A stretch of 64,000 nt of DNA from Gigaspora rosea (Eukaryota > Glomeromycota > Glomeromycetes > Diversisporales > Gigasporaceae), in NCBI GenBank assembly GCA_003550325.1, contig QKWP01000511.1, positions 126,081 through 190,080 of the forward strand, written 5' to 3'. The notes below the pieces were generated by a model that was not told where the DNA came from, searched no databases, and saw only the letters and a program-made list of their open reading frames with translations. Made by a program: the position numbers and the translations under genes. Shown one piece after another: positions 44,141 to 56,095 of the stretch. The first letter of the stretch is position 1; each line of letters begins with the position of its first letter.

Positions 44141-45310
44141 AGAGTTATGACGAATAAATTACAGTATAGTATTGATGTAGAGTTTTTATGTTTGGAATGC
44201 ATGCACTCCACGATGTAGTACATTACCAAACTTTGGAATTTCGTGCTACAGGAATTTTTAACTTATTAAGGCTAAAACGCCTCTCTCAATTGATTCTATA
44301 AAAGATATGAATGGCCAACTTGATTAGTCAGACCAATCAGATCCTTTGTTGAGTTCATTGAGGAAGGTGCTTAAGAACGCCTATTATGTAATATCCTTAG
44401 GAAGGTCAAAGACCTCTTGCGTACCGTAACAAGAATATATAAGACTAGATAGCATAAATGTCTTACGAGAGAGGTCAGCAACTATTAAAATTATATTGCG
44501 TAAAAATATCTGACTACCCCCCTACCACATCATCAATACGTGCAAAATGTATTACTATGCATCTATTTTGGTCACTGCCTAAAATATGCTTATAATGACA
44601 AATTCCAAGCCTTTTCAAGACAGGTAATTAATAGCTAATGCAGTAATGTAATGGCGACTGATAATACACTTAAAAATATTTTAGCACTATTCACTAAATT
44701 TTTATTTATTCTCTAATGAATAGCAATTGATGATAGCTATAATGATAATATCGATATAAACTTTCCATCAGATGATCAGCATTAAATGATCAGCAATAAA
44801 TGGCCTAAATTACAGTGATTTTCACTCTAACACTAATCCTAATTTAGGCCGGTTTTAATCTGACGAACAACATAAATAATACAGAGAACAAATTAAGAAA
44901 CTGGTTTTCCGTATTGATGTCAATTTCTGGCACAATTTTTTAACAGCCAGTAAATTTCCGTCCTTTGTACATATAATACAGTAATATAAAAATTCAATAG
45001 CATAATAATACTACTTCCGAATATGGCTTCTAAGTTCCTGTAAAAAATATTATTGAAAAAAAACAGATGAAATCATCCGGAAATTTTGTGCATTGGTAAT
45101 ATATAACAAAATAATTCTCTGATTTTGTAAATCAAGTTATACAATACTATTAAAATTCGATGTGCTGTCATCAGACAAGCTGAATCAAATAGAAAATCAA
45201 TAAAAACCAGGTTTCTATTTTCTTTTGGTAGCACTCATATAATCCTATTTGTTTTAACAAGCATTTCTTTCATAAGCTTATAATTATTCATATATTTACT
45301 CAGAGGTACA
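44141..45310. other. Gene-free stretch upstream of the pseudokinase gene
   Basis: This contains the promoter side of the minus-strand gene. About 44335-44530 is less AT-rich (CTTAGGAAGGTCAAAGACC, TTACGAGAGAGGTCAGC) and may be a mobile-element remnant. No gene or repeat pair was recognised. Confidence 0.45.
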
Positions 45311-45311
45311 A

Positions 45312-45590
45312 TTAGAAAGAACCAGCTTTATCCAAAACTTTATTGCGTAGCTCAAGAAGTTTTTCCTCCTGATCATAGCCTTTAGTGATAAACTGGTCAT
45401 TATCGAAATTTGACAATGAATGCAAAATAAACATGGGCCTTTTTTAACAGTAGGTATTCTTGCTACTTTAATATTTTCAACAAAATATGTGATTTGTAAC
45501 TGTAAAGTTATCCAATTCAATTAACTTTGTCGAATTATATTGAAATTTAGACCAGCATTCTGTCACTTTTTCCAATACTTCAGCTTCTAT
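45312..45590 (-). pseudogene. Unknown gene fragment with two frameshifts
   Basis: The minus-strand text reads in three successive frames: IEAEVLEKVTECWSKFQYNS.. (from about 45588), then YFVENIKVARIPTVKK (ORF frame, about 45490-45445), then MFILHSLSNFDNDQFITKGY..VLDKAGSF with TAA at 45312-45314. The composition is clearly coding-like, not homopolymer-derived. The upstream part may continue beyond the MITE at 45608-45837 (minus text KLPIATNKLKC near 45890). The family is not recognised. The MITE and a TAA microsatellite appear to have entered this gene. Confidence 0.45.
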
Positions 45591-45607
45591 AATAATAATA
45601 ATAATAA

Positions 45608-45837
45608 TTGTCGTGGCTGAAGCTGGAAATGGCTGAAGCTGGAAATTTTAAATATTTTAATATGAAATTTACAAAAATTTTGGAATGCATTTTGTACGAT
45701 TTTTTTTAATAGTTAGATTAGAATTTAGGGTTGGGGTTTATAATAAAAGAGTATAGTTGGATTTTAGCAGGTCTTATAGTTGTAAATTGAGACCTCTAAT
45801 TTCCAGCTGCAGCCATTTCCAGCTTCAGCCGCGACAA
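45608..45837. mobile_element. 230-bp MITE, possibly PIF/Harbinger-like
   Basis: The left end TTGTCGTGGCTGAAGCTGGA then AATGGCTGAAGCTGGAAATT is complementary to the right end, AATTTCCAGCTGCAGCC then ATTTCCAGCTTCAGCC and GCGACAA. TAA lies at both flanks (45605-45607 and 45838-45840), the target size of PIF/Harbinger. However, the left flank is a (TAA)n microsatellite (about 45588-45607), so the duplication is not proven. Confidence 0.75.
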
Positions 45838-45996
45838 TAATTTTCAATTTAAGTCAACATTTCAACTTATTGGTAGCAATAGGTAATTTTACAACAACTT
45901 AAATATATTAGGGAAGTATTTATTACATAAAGCAAAAAAAAAAAGAACAATATAATTATAATATTGTGCAAAACTAAAATTGAAATAAGTTTAGCA

Positions 45997-47877
45997 TTAT
46001 TTGATTGAGAATATACCCGATTTAGAGATTAAACCCTTTAAATAAGCACATTTTTTCTCCTCAGTTGAGCATACTCGAAGGGTGGCATTTGCTGAACTCA
46101 CTAAATAATCATGCTTAGTAAAATAAGCACGTATGGTACCCCGTTCTTCTGGTGTAAAACTAGGATTATTAAGCACTGGATAAATCTCTGTCCATGTCAA
46201 TAAAACGATTTTATTGGGTTTATAATAAATAAATAATATTCATTATAGGATATGGAAAAGAAAAAGAGCGTAAGTATTATAAGACTAATATTGTTTTAAG
46301 ACTTAAATAGAAGCAAATTCAACATTGTTCAAGAATATACCAGATTCAGGAATTAAACCCTTTAAATAAACACATTTTTCCTCCTCAGTTGTGCATACTC
46401 GAAGGTTGTCATTTGCTGAACTCACTAAATGAACATTCTTAGTGAAATAAGCATGTATTGCATTCCGTTCTTCTGGTGTAAAACTAGGATTATTAAGCAT
46501 TGGATAAATCTCTGTCCATGTCAATAAAATGATTTTATTGGGGTTAATAATAAATAAATAATTTTCATTATAGGAAATGGAAAAGAAAAAGAGCGTAAGT
46601 ATTATAAGGCTAATATTGTTTCTTAAATAGAAGCAAATTCAACATTGTTCAAGAATATACCAGATTCAGGAATTAAACCCTTTAAATAAACACATTTTTC
46701 CTCCTCAGTTGAGCATACTCGAAGGGTGGCATTTGCTGAACTCACTAAATGAACATTCTTAGTGAAATAAGCATGTATTGCATTCCGTTCTTCTGGTGTA
46801 AAACTAGGATTATTAAGCATTGGATAAATCCCTGTCCATGTCAATAAAATGGTTTTATTGGGGTTTAATAATAAATAAATAATATTCATTGAAAAGAAAA
46901 AGAGCGTAAGTATTATAAGGCTATTATTGTTTTAAGACTTAAATAAAAGCAAATTCAACATTGTTCAAGAATATACCAGATTCAGGAATTAAACCCTTTA
47001 AATAAACACATTTTTCCTCCTCAGTTAGGCATGATCGAAGGGTGGCATTTGCTAAACTCATTAAATGAACATTCTTAGTAAAATAAGCATGTATGGCATC
47101 CCGTTCTTCTGGTTTAAAACTAGGATTATTAAGCATTGGATAAATCTCTGTCCATGTCAATAAAATGATTTTATTGGGGTTTAATAATAAATAAATAATA
47201 TTCATTATAGGAAATGGAAAAGAAAAAGATCGTAAGTATTATAAGTCTAGTATTGTTTAAGACTTAAACAGAAGCAAATTAACATTATTCAAGAATATAC
47301 CAGATTCAAGAGATTCAGAAATTAAACTCGTTAAATAATCATATCTCACATTATCAGTTGAGCATGAATGAAGGATTGCCGAATTTATCAAATTAATATT
47401 CTTAGTTAAATAGATCTGTAAACCTGTTTTTTTGTCTTCTGGGAGATTAAAATTATCAAGGACTGAATAGACATCTGTTTATCCATATCGGCGTGGTTTT
47501 TAGTGTTTTAAATTATAATCAAGATAGAAATAGGTTATAATAGTATTAAAATATATGATATATTGAAATACTAAGCTAATATACAGACAGATAATACGTA
47601 GATCCGGTATTAGATTTCTAAAGCAATTACGTATTTGATCTTTTGTTGTGCAAAAGTGAAGGACAACATTCGCTGATTCTATTGAAGAATCGTTATTGGC
47701 GAAATAGGTGTATATAATTAATTGTTCATCTGTAAAATCAGAATTTCTAACTTTTGAAAAAATAAATTGTAATCTCTCCTCCATCTTGATATCAATATTA
47801 TTGATGCGCTGTAGCTTGAGAGAAAAAATCACCGTATCCACAAATTGAGGGTATATATACCGGTGGATTGATGCCAT
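45997..47877 (-). CDS. Six-exon gene, each exon one copy of a ~57-residue repeat
   Basis: Exons on the minus strand: 47598-47877, 47301-47474, 46977-47147, 46661-46831, 46341-46511 and 45997-46187. Every junction is phase 1 with GTATAT/GTATTA donors and GGACAG-type acceptors; introns are 123-153 bp. The joined frame has 385 residues with no stop. Exons 3-5 are exactly 171 bp each and encode nearly identical units (E-IYPMLNNPSFTPEERNAI, HAYFTKNVHLVSSAN, TEEEKCVYLKGLIPES). Exon 2 (174 bp) and the second part of exon 1 are diverged units. The last exon reads through the donor site into SGIFSIK-stop. Mostly alpha-helical by appearance, with no signal peptide. I do not recognise the domain. Tandem exon duplication is the clear mechanism of growth. 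Function unknown. Confidence 0.75.
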
Positions 47878-49300
47878 TAAACGGGGTTCTTTTTACTGAG
47901 CAGGCCCTTTTTATTTGTATAATTGCGTCACATATTGTAATGAATTAACTGGAATTAGCCAGGGCGACCAAATATGGAAAGAGATTGAAGATTGTTATAC
48001 GGTGCAATGAAATTGAACTAAAAGAAACTTGTACTGTATTTTTCGTACCGTTTCAGTTGAATCCAACGTTACGCTTTTACCTGCCGAAGGTATGTCAAAT
48101 AATAAGAAGTACTAAAAACGACGTTTGCAATTCCCGCTTATTGAATAAAAAGTAAAAAAAAGTAGAAAGAAATGATTTAGCGGAAGTAATATGAGCAATG
48201 AGCATTGGTTTACGTAATTTTCTTTATATATTATTATAAATCTTTTTTAAACGTATATAAAAAATACAGTACGGGAACCCTTAAATCAACTAGTCCTATA
48301 TAGGTGGCCAAATTTTGGGTTGGGTCGGAGCCAATAAAATTGCAGAAAATTTTGGCGATTAAAAAAAAAAAAAAAACTGAAGGATAATCTAGCAAGACAA
48401 AAAATTTGGACCTTTAACTTTGGGTCGGAAGTTGGGTCTGAGCCAATCAAATTGCAAAAAAAATTTACGAATAAAAAAAAAAAAAATAAAAATAAAAAAA
48501 AAATAAAAAAATAAAACTTTGTTTAAATTTTTAAACCTTTTTTATAATTCTATAATTCTGGCGGCACTATGGTAATGCTGGCAAAATTATAGTGGCCAAA
48601 TTTTACGGTTATTAATAAAATTAGATAATTTAAACCTTTATAACTGTAGTTAAACTTAATAAATTAAAAACAAATACTATAGCTTTATTCTTAAAGTCTT
48701 TCTCTACATTTTTTAAAAAAAAGAAAAATTGTTCTAGCTATACTGGTTATTTTTTATAATGGTTTAAAAATTATCAATTTCACTTGTTGATTTAAGGGTA
48801 CCTGCACTGTAGTATTAAATTTTTTTTTATATTAAAGACCATATATGTGTGTACATGCATGAAATTATAAATATTCTTAAATAGAATAATATGTATAGAT
48901 GGAAGGTTGTTGGAAATATTTAAGCTTTGATTAAGTATATAATCGAATATATAGAGAGCTATAGAGATTTTGTAAAAAGTATGATTAATAATTAATAAAT
49001 CGAGTCAATAAATTATCAAAGCTAATAAAAACAAGTTTGCCCGGTTTATAGCAACATGCAACGGCATTTACCAGAAACTTAAATATAAATTTTTGTAATT
49101 AATATTGAGCTTCTTCGATTTTATTTTCGCTTCTTGCCCTAGCTTTCGTGTAACGATTTTCAAATTCGGGCTTACAAAGAATAACAACGAAAAAGATATT
49201 AAATCACATAATGAGCCGAAAAAAGATATTAAAGTACATAAAGGAATCTAAAAAAATTTAGAGTGATGGTATAATAGTATCTACCGGTAGTATTCATTAT
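47878..49300. other. Gene-free AT-rich stretch with a direct repeat
   Basis: About 48307-48365 and 48415-48480 are two direct copies of a segment with TTGGGTYGGAGCCAATMAAATTGCA followed by A-runs. Nothing else is supported. Confidence 0.5.
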
Positions 49301-50279
49301 TGCAGATGATTGATCAAGTCGACTTCAACAGATATGCGCTTGATAATATTTATTCTGACTTGTAATTTTATGATTATATACTGTTTTGAATTTAAGTTTG
49401 GACTTTGGGCTTAGTGTGAAAGTTTTATTTTTTTGACTATAATTCATTTTACAATTGTTTTCTAAGTAAACCTAATGTCACCATCATATGGGAGAGCTGG
49501 GTCTATAATACCGAGTTTAACTCGATGGTTGAGGTCACATGAATTTGGCAATAAATTCTGGGATACGACATAAAAACAGTCATAGGTCATGTGTCGATTA
49601 ATGACCATCATGCACGTGACTACTTTATAGTAGCACGATTCTCAAGAATCTAAAATATCTAATAGATCTAACAAGTCTAATATTAGTAGAATTTTAATTT
49701 TATTTATTTTATAATTATTTTATCCATCATATCTATCGGTTATATTGGATCAAGCATAACTAATCGATAGAATCGATGTATATTATCTGACATGTATAAA
49801 TATTGCCGATATTCTTTACAACTCACATTTATTAATAAAATATTAGTGTCTTCATACACTAATTAACAAAATCCTATACTCGTGTCTTCATACACTTGTA
49901 AAGCCGATAGTGATCGTTAAGTGATTTACGATCTTGATCACGTGATTACTGCGAAGGTCTTCACGTTCCCTAGAGTTATCATTGTAGTTATAGTTTTATT
50001 GATAAACCGATACGATTATCTGTATCTTCATATACATTTAGCCGTTGCCTCTTTCGTAAAAGCAAATCATATTAAAACCTCTATATGCGATCACGTAAAC
50101 ACGTGAGGAGTCATCTATTACAAAAACCCCCAGTTTCACTAAACCGTTTTAGAGGTGTTTTGAGTGAAAAGTATGTATACATTTTATTGGCAATCATTTG
50201 CCAAATTACCTATGGTGTTATCCGACAATCTATGATCACGATTCGTAGAGAGTTATCGGCTGTGTTTAATTTGTAATAC
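49300..50279 (+). other. Unassigned stretch with LTR-like features
   Basis: About 49640-50110 holds a TATA-like TATAAATATTG (about 49795), AATAAAATATTAG about 40 bases later and a doubled word GTGTCTTCATACACT (about 49847, 49880). These recall an LTR promoter/poly-A region. Ends TG..CA and a target duplication could not be set, and the short open frames at 49921-50276 have no recognised domain. Confidence 0.3.
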
Positions 50280-50456
50280 ATGAAAAAAAATAACACAAAG
50301 TATTCGTGGACTAAGCCCCAACAATGCCTAATACTACTAAGGCAAGATCAACATGGCTATGGCGATACATTTATGGAAGGTGTGTGGCAATGTAATGAAC
50401 TGAAGAGAGAAACATATGACATACAACGATTATTTCATCATCTATCCCTTGAATAG
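50280..50456 (+). CDS. Unrecognised 58-codon open frame, doubtful
   Basis: ATG at 50280; the translation begins MKKNNTKYSWTKPQQCLILL and ends FHHLSLE. Its composition (Trp, His, Gln, charged residues) is more protein-like than its surroundings, so it may be an exon or a fragment. No flanking exons or known motif. Confidence 0.25.
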   Translation: MKKNNTKYSWTKPQQCLILLRQDQHGYGDTFMEGVWQCNELKRETYDIQRLFHHLSLE

Positions 50457-50672
50457 ATTTTACTTTAATTGACATTAAATTTATAGACATTTAATGAATA
50501 CGCATCTGAAATTTTGCTTTATAGAATTTCAATTTACATAAAATGCGCCCATCCTTATTTCATTCGTTTTTATCACAAATTGCATACCAACACGTAACAA
50601 ACGTTAAAAAATGTTCCGCATATAGTAATCCATCATAAACTGTATGACACTCTTATTTGCGTCCGAACGTAC

Positions 50673-50692
50673 GTACGTACGTACATAATTTA
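50673..50692. repeat. (ACGT)n microsatellite
   Basis: About four to five perfect ACGT units (self-complementary) in otherwise AT-rich DNA. Confidence 0.9.
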
Positions 50693-52288
50693 TAACTGTC
50701 GGAACAATGTATTAATGTTTCTTGGCTTGATAAACCACGTTTTCCTTTATTAACTGCTTAGGATTTCTGAATAAGTTTACACATTAATTATCATATTTTT
50801 ATTTAAATATAAATTGTATATTATTTAATGGATTTTTAGAAAAGAAGCTTTTTTATATAAATAAATAAACTATGTTATTGTCGTTGAGAAAGAGATCACC
50901 ATATTTCAGCAAGGTGGACATGAGGAACCACTGCGGATTTAAACAAATCATTGGATAAAAATCCAGACGATACAATTTAATTGAAATGTCGTGTGCGAAT
51001 TTAATTTAAGATGGGTCGATATAAGGAGTCATTAATAGATTTGAACCAAATAATGCAACCGCATTACATATCCGCGGACTAGCATATAATCATATGGGAA
51101 GATATGAAGAAGCAATTGCAGATTTAAATAGGTCATTTCCGAATGATGGGGATGCATTGACTAAACGTGGTGAAATTTATTTGATATTAAGTAGATATAA
51201 CGAATAACTTGCATATTTAAATCAGGCATTAGAGATTGATCCAGATTGTTTAGCGGCATTGAATCAACTTATCAAAAATGGGTACGGTAAATACGAAGAA
51301 AAAATTATTGGAAACGGAGCCAAACGATGTGATTGCATTGAATAATCGTGGAAACATTCATCGAAGGGTAGGAAGATATGAAGATTCACTTACAGATTTG
51401 AATAAAATTTTAGAAATCATGCCAAATGATGCAAATGCATTAAATAGTCGTGGAGTAACTTATCGTGTGATTGGTAGATATGAAGATTCACTAGCAGATT
51501 TTAGTAAGTCGTTAGAAATAAACCAAACAATGTGGATGCATTGAATAATCGTGGAAATATTTATCGAATGTTAGGTAGAGACGAAGAATCACTTGCTGAT
51601 TTATCATAAATAAAGCATTAGAAATCGAAACAAATCCTGTGGCTACATTAAATGTTCGTGGATTAACTTATCAAATGATGGGTAAATATGAAGAATCATT
51701 AATAGATTTAGATAAGTCATTAGAAGTAGAACCAAAAAATGTGGATGCACTTAACAATCGTGGAAACATTTACCGAATGTTAGGTAGATAAAGAGTCACT
51801 TGAAGATTTAAATAAAGTATTAGAAATCAGACCGAATTCTGTAGATGCATTAAATATTCGTGGATGCATTTATCGAACATTAGTTAAATATGAAGAGTCA
51901 CTTGCAGATTTGAATAAAGCATTAGAAATGATACAACTTTAAATAGTCGTGGATTAACTTATCAATTGATGGGTCATATGAAGAATCATTAGCGGATCAA
52001 AGTAAATCATTAGAAATGGAGTCGAACGATCTGGATGTATTAAATAATCGTGGTGACGTTTATAGAATGTTAGGTAAATATGAAGAATCTCTTGAAGATT
52101 TATAATAATAAGGCATTAGAAATAGAACGAATTCTATGGATGCATTAAATGTTCGTGGAAACATTTATCGAATATTAGGTAGATATGAAGAGTCAATTGC
52201 AGACTTAAGTAAGGTTACAGAATTTGAACAAAATGACGTATTGAACATTAGTGAGGACGTTTATCGAATATTTAGTAGATGTAAGGAT

Positions 52289-52588
52289 GCTGACATTTAT
52301 TAGGCAATATTTTGGGGTGGGGTCAAGCCAAATCTTACCTCTTGGTTAAATTTGATTGGCTAAAATTATATATAAGTTATGTTGTACCCGGATTTGGCCC
52401 AATTCGGAACAGGCCTAATCCTAACTCTAATACCCTAAACCCTAAAGTCCTAATTCTGCTACAAAATTCTCATTTGCGGCAGCCTGATTCCGAATTGGGA
52501 CAAAATCCAAATTCGGGTACAACACATATATATAACCTGGGGGAGCAAGCCTCCATAGTAAATGAATATTAGGTAATAAATGTCAGCG
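52289..52588. mobile_element. ~300-bp MITE inside the TPR gene, itself carrying a MITE
   Basis: The left end GCTGACATTTATTAGGCAAT (52289) with GGTGGGGTCAAGCCAAATCT is complementary to the right end ATTAGGTAATAAATGTCAGC (to 52588). The same ends and subterminal GGGTCAAGCYAAATCTTACCT occur at 55714-56081. The 143-bp element at 52381-52523 interrupts it. Confidence 0.8.
52381..52523. mobile_element. 143-bp MITE nested in the previous MITE
   Basis: The ends are GTTGTACCCGGATTTGGCCC and the complement of GGGACAAAATCCAAATTCGG then GTACAAC. The outer ten bases match perfectly, and the first 29 match with few changes. The centre has CCTAATCCTAACTCTAATAC. The target duplication is unclear. Confidence 0.85.
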
Positions 52589-54019
52589 CCATAATCGCAT
52601 TAATAATGTGAATTAATTTATCAATGATGGGTAGATATGAAGAATCACTTGAAGATTTAAGTATTTTATTAGAAATAGAACCAAATAATGCAGCTGTGTT
52701 GAATAATCGTGGAAGCATTTATCAAATGTTAAATAGATATGAAGAATCAATTGAAGATTTAAATAAGTCATTAGAAATCGAACCAAATGATGCGACAATA
52801 TTAAATAATCGTGGAAATATTCATCGAGTATTAAAGATTTAAGTAAATCATTAGAAATAGAATCAATATCAATAGTATAATAACATTAAATAATCGTGGA
52901 GTAACTTATCGAGAGATGGGCTGACACGAAGAATCGTTAGCAGATTTTAGTAAGTTATTAGAAATTGATCAAAATAATGTAACTGGACTGATTAATCGTG
53001 AAATAACTTATCGAAAAATGAAAAGTTATGAAGGATCGTTGACAGACATAAGTAAGTCATTAGAAATAGAGCCGAATAATGTGGATTCATTGAATGATCG
53101 TGGAATAGTCTATCAAGAAATTGAGGAATCGCTTGAAGATCTAAATAGAGTTTTATAAATAGAAAAAATAATGTAAAATTATTATAGTTGTGAAGAGTCA
53201 CCCCCAATAATTCTAACCCTAAACCCTAACTTAATTATAAAAAAAAACCTAACAAAAAAGACCCAAAAAATTTTAAAAATTTGACATAAAATAAGTTCAA
53301 ATTTCATTATGATTTGATTTCATTATAATCTGTCACATTAAATAATCGTGAAGTAACATAGTCATTTTCAGGTTTAAATGCTTGCCAAATGATTGAATCA
53401 ACTGCGGATTTATGTATGTCATTCGAGACAAAGGGTGTTCTCAAGCACCTAAATCAATTGATTGGAAAATAGTTGAGGTCAAAAAAATGATCAAGTGAAT
53501 TACCGCTTCAATGAAAAAAGTCTTGAGGCGCAGACCATCATTTTTTTTCATCGAGTTAACGCTGATTGGCTAAACTACTTATTGACGGAGTAAAAAAAGA
53601 GGCTGTTCAAGCACTTTGCTTTATGTCATGGATCTTCAGCGAAATTATAGTTGTAAAACAATTATTATGTTGCTTTTTATATTAGAAACTCATATCGCTA
53701 ATAAAAAATCTAAAGGAACTCAAGGTATACCATGCAATATTTATTATCTTCTGACTTTATTTTAAATGTGGCGATTTCATTTTATTCGATTTTTATTTTT
53801 TATTTTTTTTTTACTAAAAAATCTTTTGTATCCAAATACTTCATTATTGTCTGCATTGGTTTTGTTCGAAGCTAAAGACACAAAAAGTTGTGAATATTGT
53901 TGCTGCAATAACATATGAACATTTGCAAAATCCACAAAGGGAAAGTTGAAGCACTTGAAAACATAATGATAATAAATTAAAATGTAATTATATATGCATT
54001 GCTATTATAGAATTTATTA

Positions 54020-54230
54020 TTTAAAAAGTTGAGCATAAATTAGTATAATTGTATAGAGGTTGTGATTATAAAGTGGTGACTATAAAGAGTTATGACTATA
54101 TTTAGAATTAAAATAAAAATTTAATAAGATAGATGATAAATATTTAAGCACAAGTTGAAAAAAACCTATACTTAGAAAAATTTGACCCTTTTCTACTGAC
54201 TCACCCCCATATAACTTTGTACTTTGTACT
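54020..54230. repeat. Fragments of two MITE families
   Basis: 54048-54107 resembles the terminal segment of the TA-flanked 0.7-kb family (TATAGAGGTTGTGATTATAA). 54110-54226 matches the right half of the 29150-29404 MITE (CCCTTTTCTACTGACTCACC). Both are truncated. Confidence 0.6.
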
Positions 54231-54269
54231 AATTGCATTTATATGCTTCAATTTCTGGAATTAATAATA

Positions 54270-54560
54270 ACTTTTGATCCACTGGTCCATTTTGAATGAT
54301 TTAACTACCAAAATGCTTGTCTCAATGAGATGATTCTAACTTGTCCAAAATTGTTAAAATTCAATCGCAAAATTCTAAGATTATTCAAATGTTGTATAAT
54401 TTTAATAGTAATTTTTAGAATCACTAAATAAATTTCTTTTAACATTGAATAGCTTCTAATCCATGAGCCCATTTTAAATGATTTTACTACCAAAATAGTT
54501 GTCTTAATGAGATGATTCTAACAAGCCCATAATTGTTAAAATCCAATCACAGGATCTCAA
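54270..54560. repeat. Tandem pair of the 'TTTTGATCCACTGGTCC' module
   Basis: Two direct copies (about 54270-54395 and 54450-54570) share CATTTTRAATGATTTWACTA, CCAAAATR, TCTYAATGAGATGATTCTAA and AATTGTTAAAATYCAATC. The same module recurs in both orientations within the elements at 16383, 54961, 56096 and 58070. Confidence 0.75.
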
Positions 54561-54960
54561 GATCATTAAGAATCAGTATTTTATGTAGACAATTAATAAA
54601 TTGGTTTATATATATATATAATTAACCTTTTTTTTATAAAACTTTTATATATTATTCATATTTTATGTTCTATTTCTTCTGATCAATATTAAATAGCTTA
54701 TATTTTACATAAAATTCAATTAAAAATTACATATTCTGCTCTCCATATTATAAACTTTAATAAAATAATTACAATATATTTATTTGTCTATTATTTAATA
54801 ACTATTACTACTTATTATTACTAATTCTTTTGAAACTAATTCTCTGAATAATGCTTTGTACATGTACAATAAAATCTTAAAAGCACAAAAATTTATATAA
54901 GCTTTTTTCTTCATTTTTGAGACAATATTTTCACTATAAAATAAACAGACAATATTATTA

Positions 54961-55676
54961 CAATTTGACCTCTCTATAGTCACACCATATAGTTACACCT
55001 CTATATAAGCATCCAATATTGTGCAACAGATTTAAATTTAGTAAAAACATCACCTATAATTACTATTACAAAAAATTTTGATTTTTTATTATTTTTATTA
55101 ATAATAAACTCTCATTATAATTACAAAATTTGTCTAAATATGATTTTAATATGTGATTGTCCAATATTCATAATTAAAATTTTTTATTAAAAATTCTTAA
55201 AAGTTTGATAGCAAATAACTTTTGATGCAGTGGCCCCAATTTGAATGAAACAAGTTCATTTCAATAAGATGATTCTAATAAGCCCTAGATCATTAAAATC
55301 CAATTACAAGATCATATAATTATTAAGAATTTGTATCACTTCACATGTTTAAGAATTGATTAAATTTAAATATCTAGATAAAAAATCCTTTATGATTTTA
55401 AAATTTTGTAACTAGATTTATATGACTTTAGACTCTTTAGAATTGTCTTATTGAGTCAAACATTCTGGTAGTTATTTTATCCAAATTAGGCCACTGGATC
55501 AAAGTTATTCACTATCAAACATTTAAATTTTTTAATAGTATTTCAAATATGTGCAAGTCTATTACTTATTGGCCTTTGGTCATATGACCATAACAAGGAT
55601 TTTATTTATAGTCATACCTCTATATAATTACCAAAATAGGGCATGACCAACTTGTGATTGTAGAGAGGTCTAACTG
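54961..55676 (+). mobile_element. 0.72-kb TA-flanked MITE, family member B
   Basis: The left end is CAATTTGACCTCTCTATAGT followed by CACACC. The right end is GATTGTAGAGAGGTCTAACTG. TA lies outside both ends. The interior includes GCATCCAATATTGTGCAACA and the 'GATGCAGTGGCCCCAATTTG' module in both orientations. It matches 16383-17123 and 58070-60215 throughout. Confidence 0.85.
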
Positions 55677-55713
55677 TATTTATTCATATTATTTTAATTT
55701 TAATTTAGTTTAG

Positions 55714-56081
55714 GGTGCTAATATTTATTATGTAATATTTTAGGGGTAGGGTCAAGCTAAATCTTACCTCATATAAAAATTTTAGCCAATTAAATTTGAA
55801 AAAATATTATCTGGGAGTGGGGCATAAGCCTCTATAGTAAGTGAGCTTCCAGAAATCAGCTGATTTTTGTTTACTATAAGCCTACACACCTGATACCCAA
55901 TTAGCCAACCAGATATTAGGGCGCTGACATTTATTACCTAATATCCATTTACTATAGAGGCTTATCCCCCCACCCCCAGGTAAGATTTTTGGTGAATTTA
56001 ATTGGCTAAAATTTTTATAAAGGTAAGATTTGGCTTGACCCCCCACCCCCTAAAATATTACCTAATAAATGTCAGCAATAT
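55714..56081. mobile_element. ~370-bp palindromic MITE, same family as 52289-52588
   Basis: The left arm reads GCTAATATTTATTATGTAAT then TTAGGGGTAGGGTCAAGCTA. The right arm, GGTAAGATTTGGCTTGACCC then ACCTAATAAATGTCAGC, is the complement. The centre contains a second inverted pair (CTATAGTAAGTGAGCTTCC, ATCCATTTACTATAGAGGC). A partial right end lies at about 56945-57042. Confidence 0.8.
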
Positions 56082-56095
56082 AATATTTAATAGTA

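Larger units (their letters stand above)
50925..53430 (+). pseudogene. TPR-array gene, ~20 repeats, heavily frameshifted
   Basis: The plus strand carries about twenty 102-bp units of the tetratricopeptide type, consensus ALNNRGNIYRMLGRYEESL then (A/E)DLNKSLEIEPND. Open frames persist for only two to three units (51278-51544, 88 codons; 52624-52842, 72 codons) before indels or stops such as SRYNE-stop (about 51207). TPR arrays are protein-binding superhelices. The array is split by a MITE at 52289-52588. A further unit (TLNNREVT) is visible at 53333 after about 130 bp of unrelated AT-rich sequence with two CCCTAA words. No intact start or long frame remains. Confidence 0.85.

Noticed and set aside
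49921..50276. Two overlapping short open frames
   Set aside because: No motif and no matching exon; the region has LTR-like signals instead, so coding is not supported.
52613..53207. Minus-strand open frames of 61-71 codons
   Set aside because: Antisense of the TPR repeats on the plus strand.
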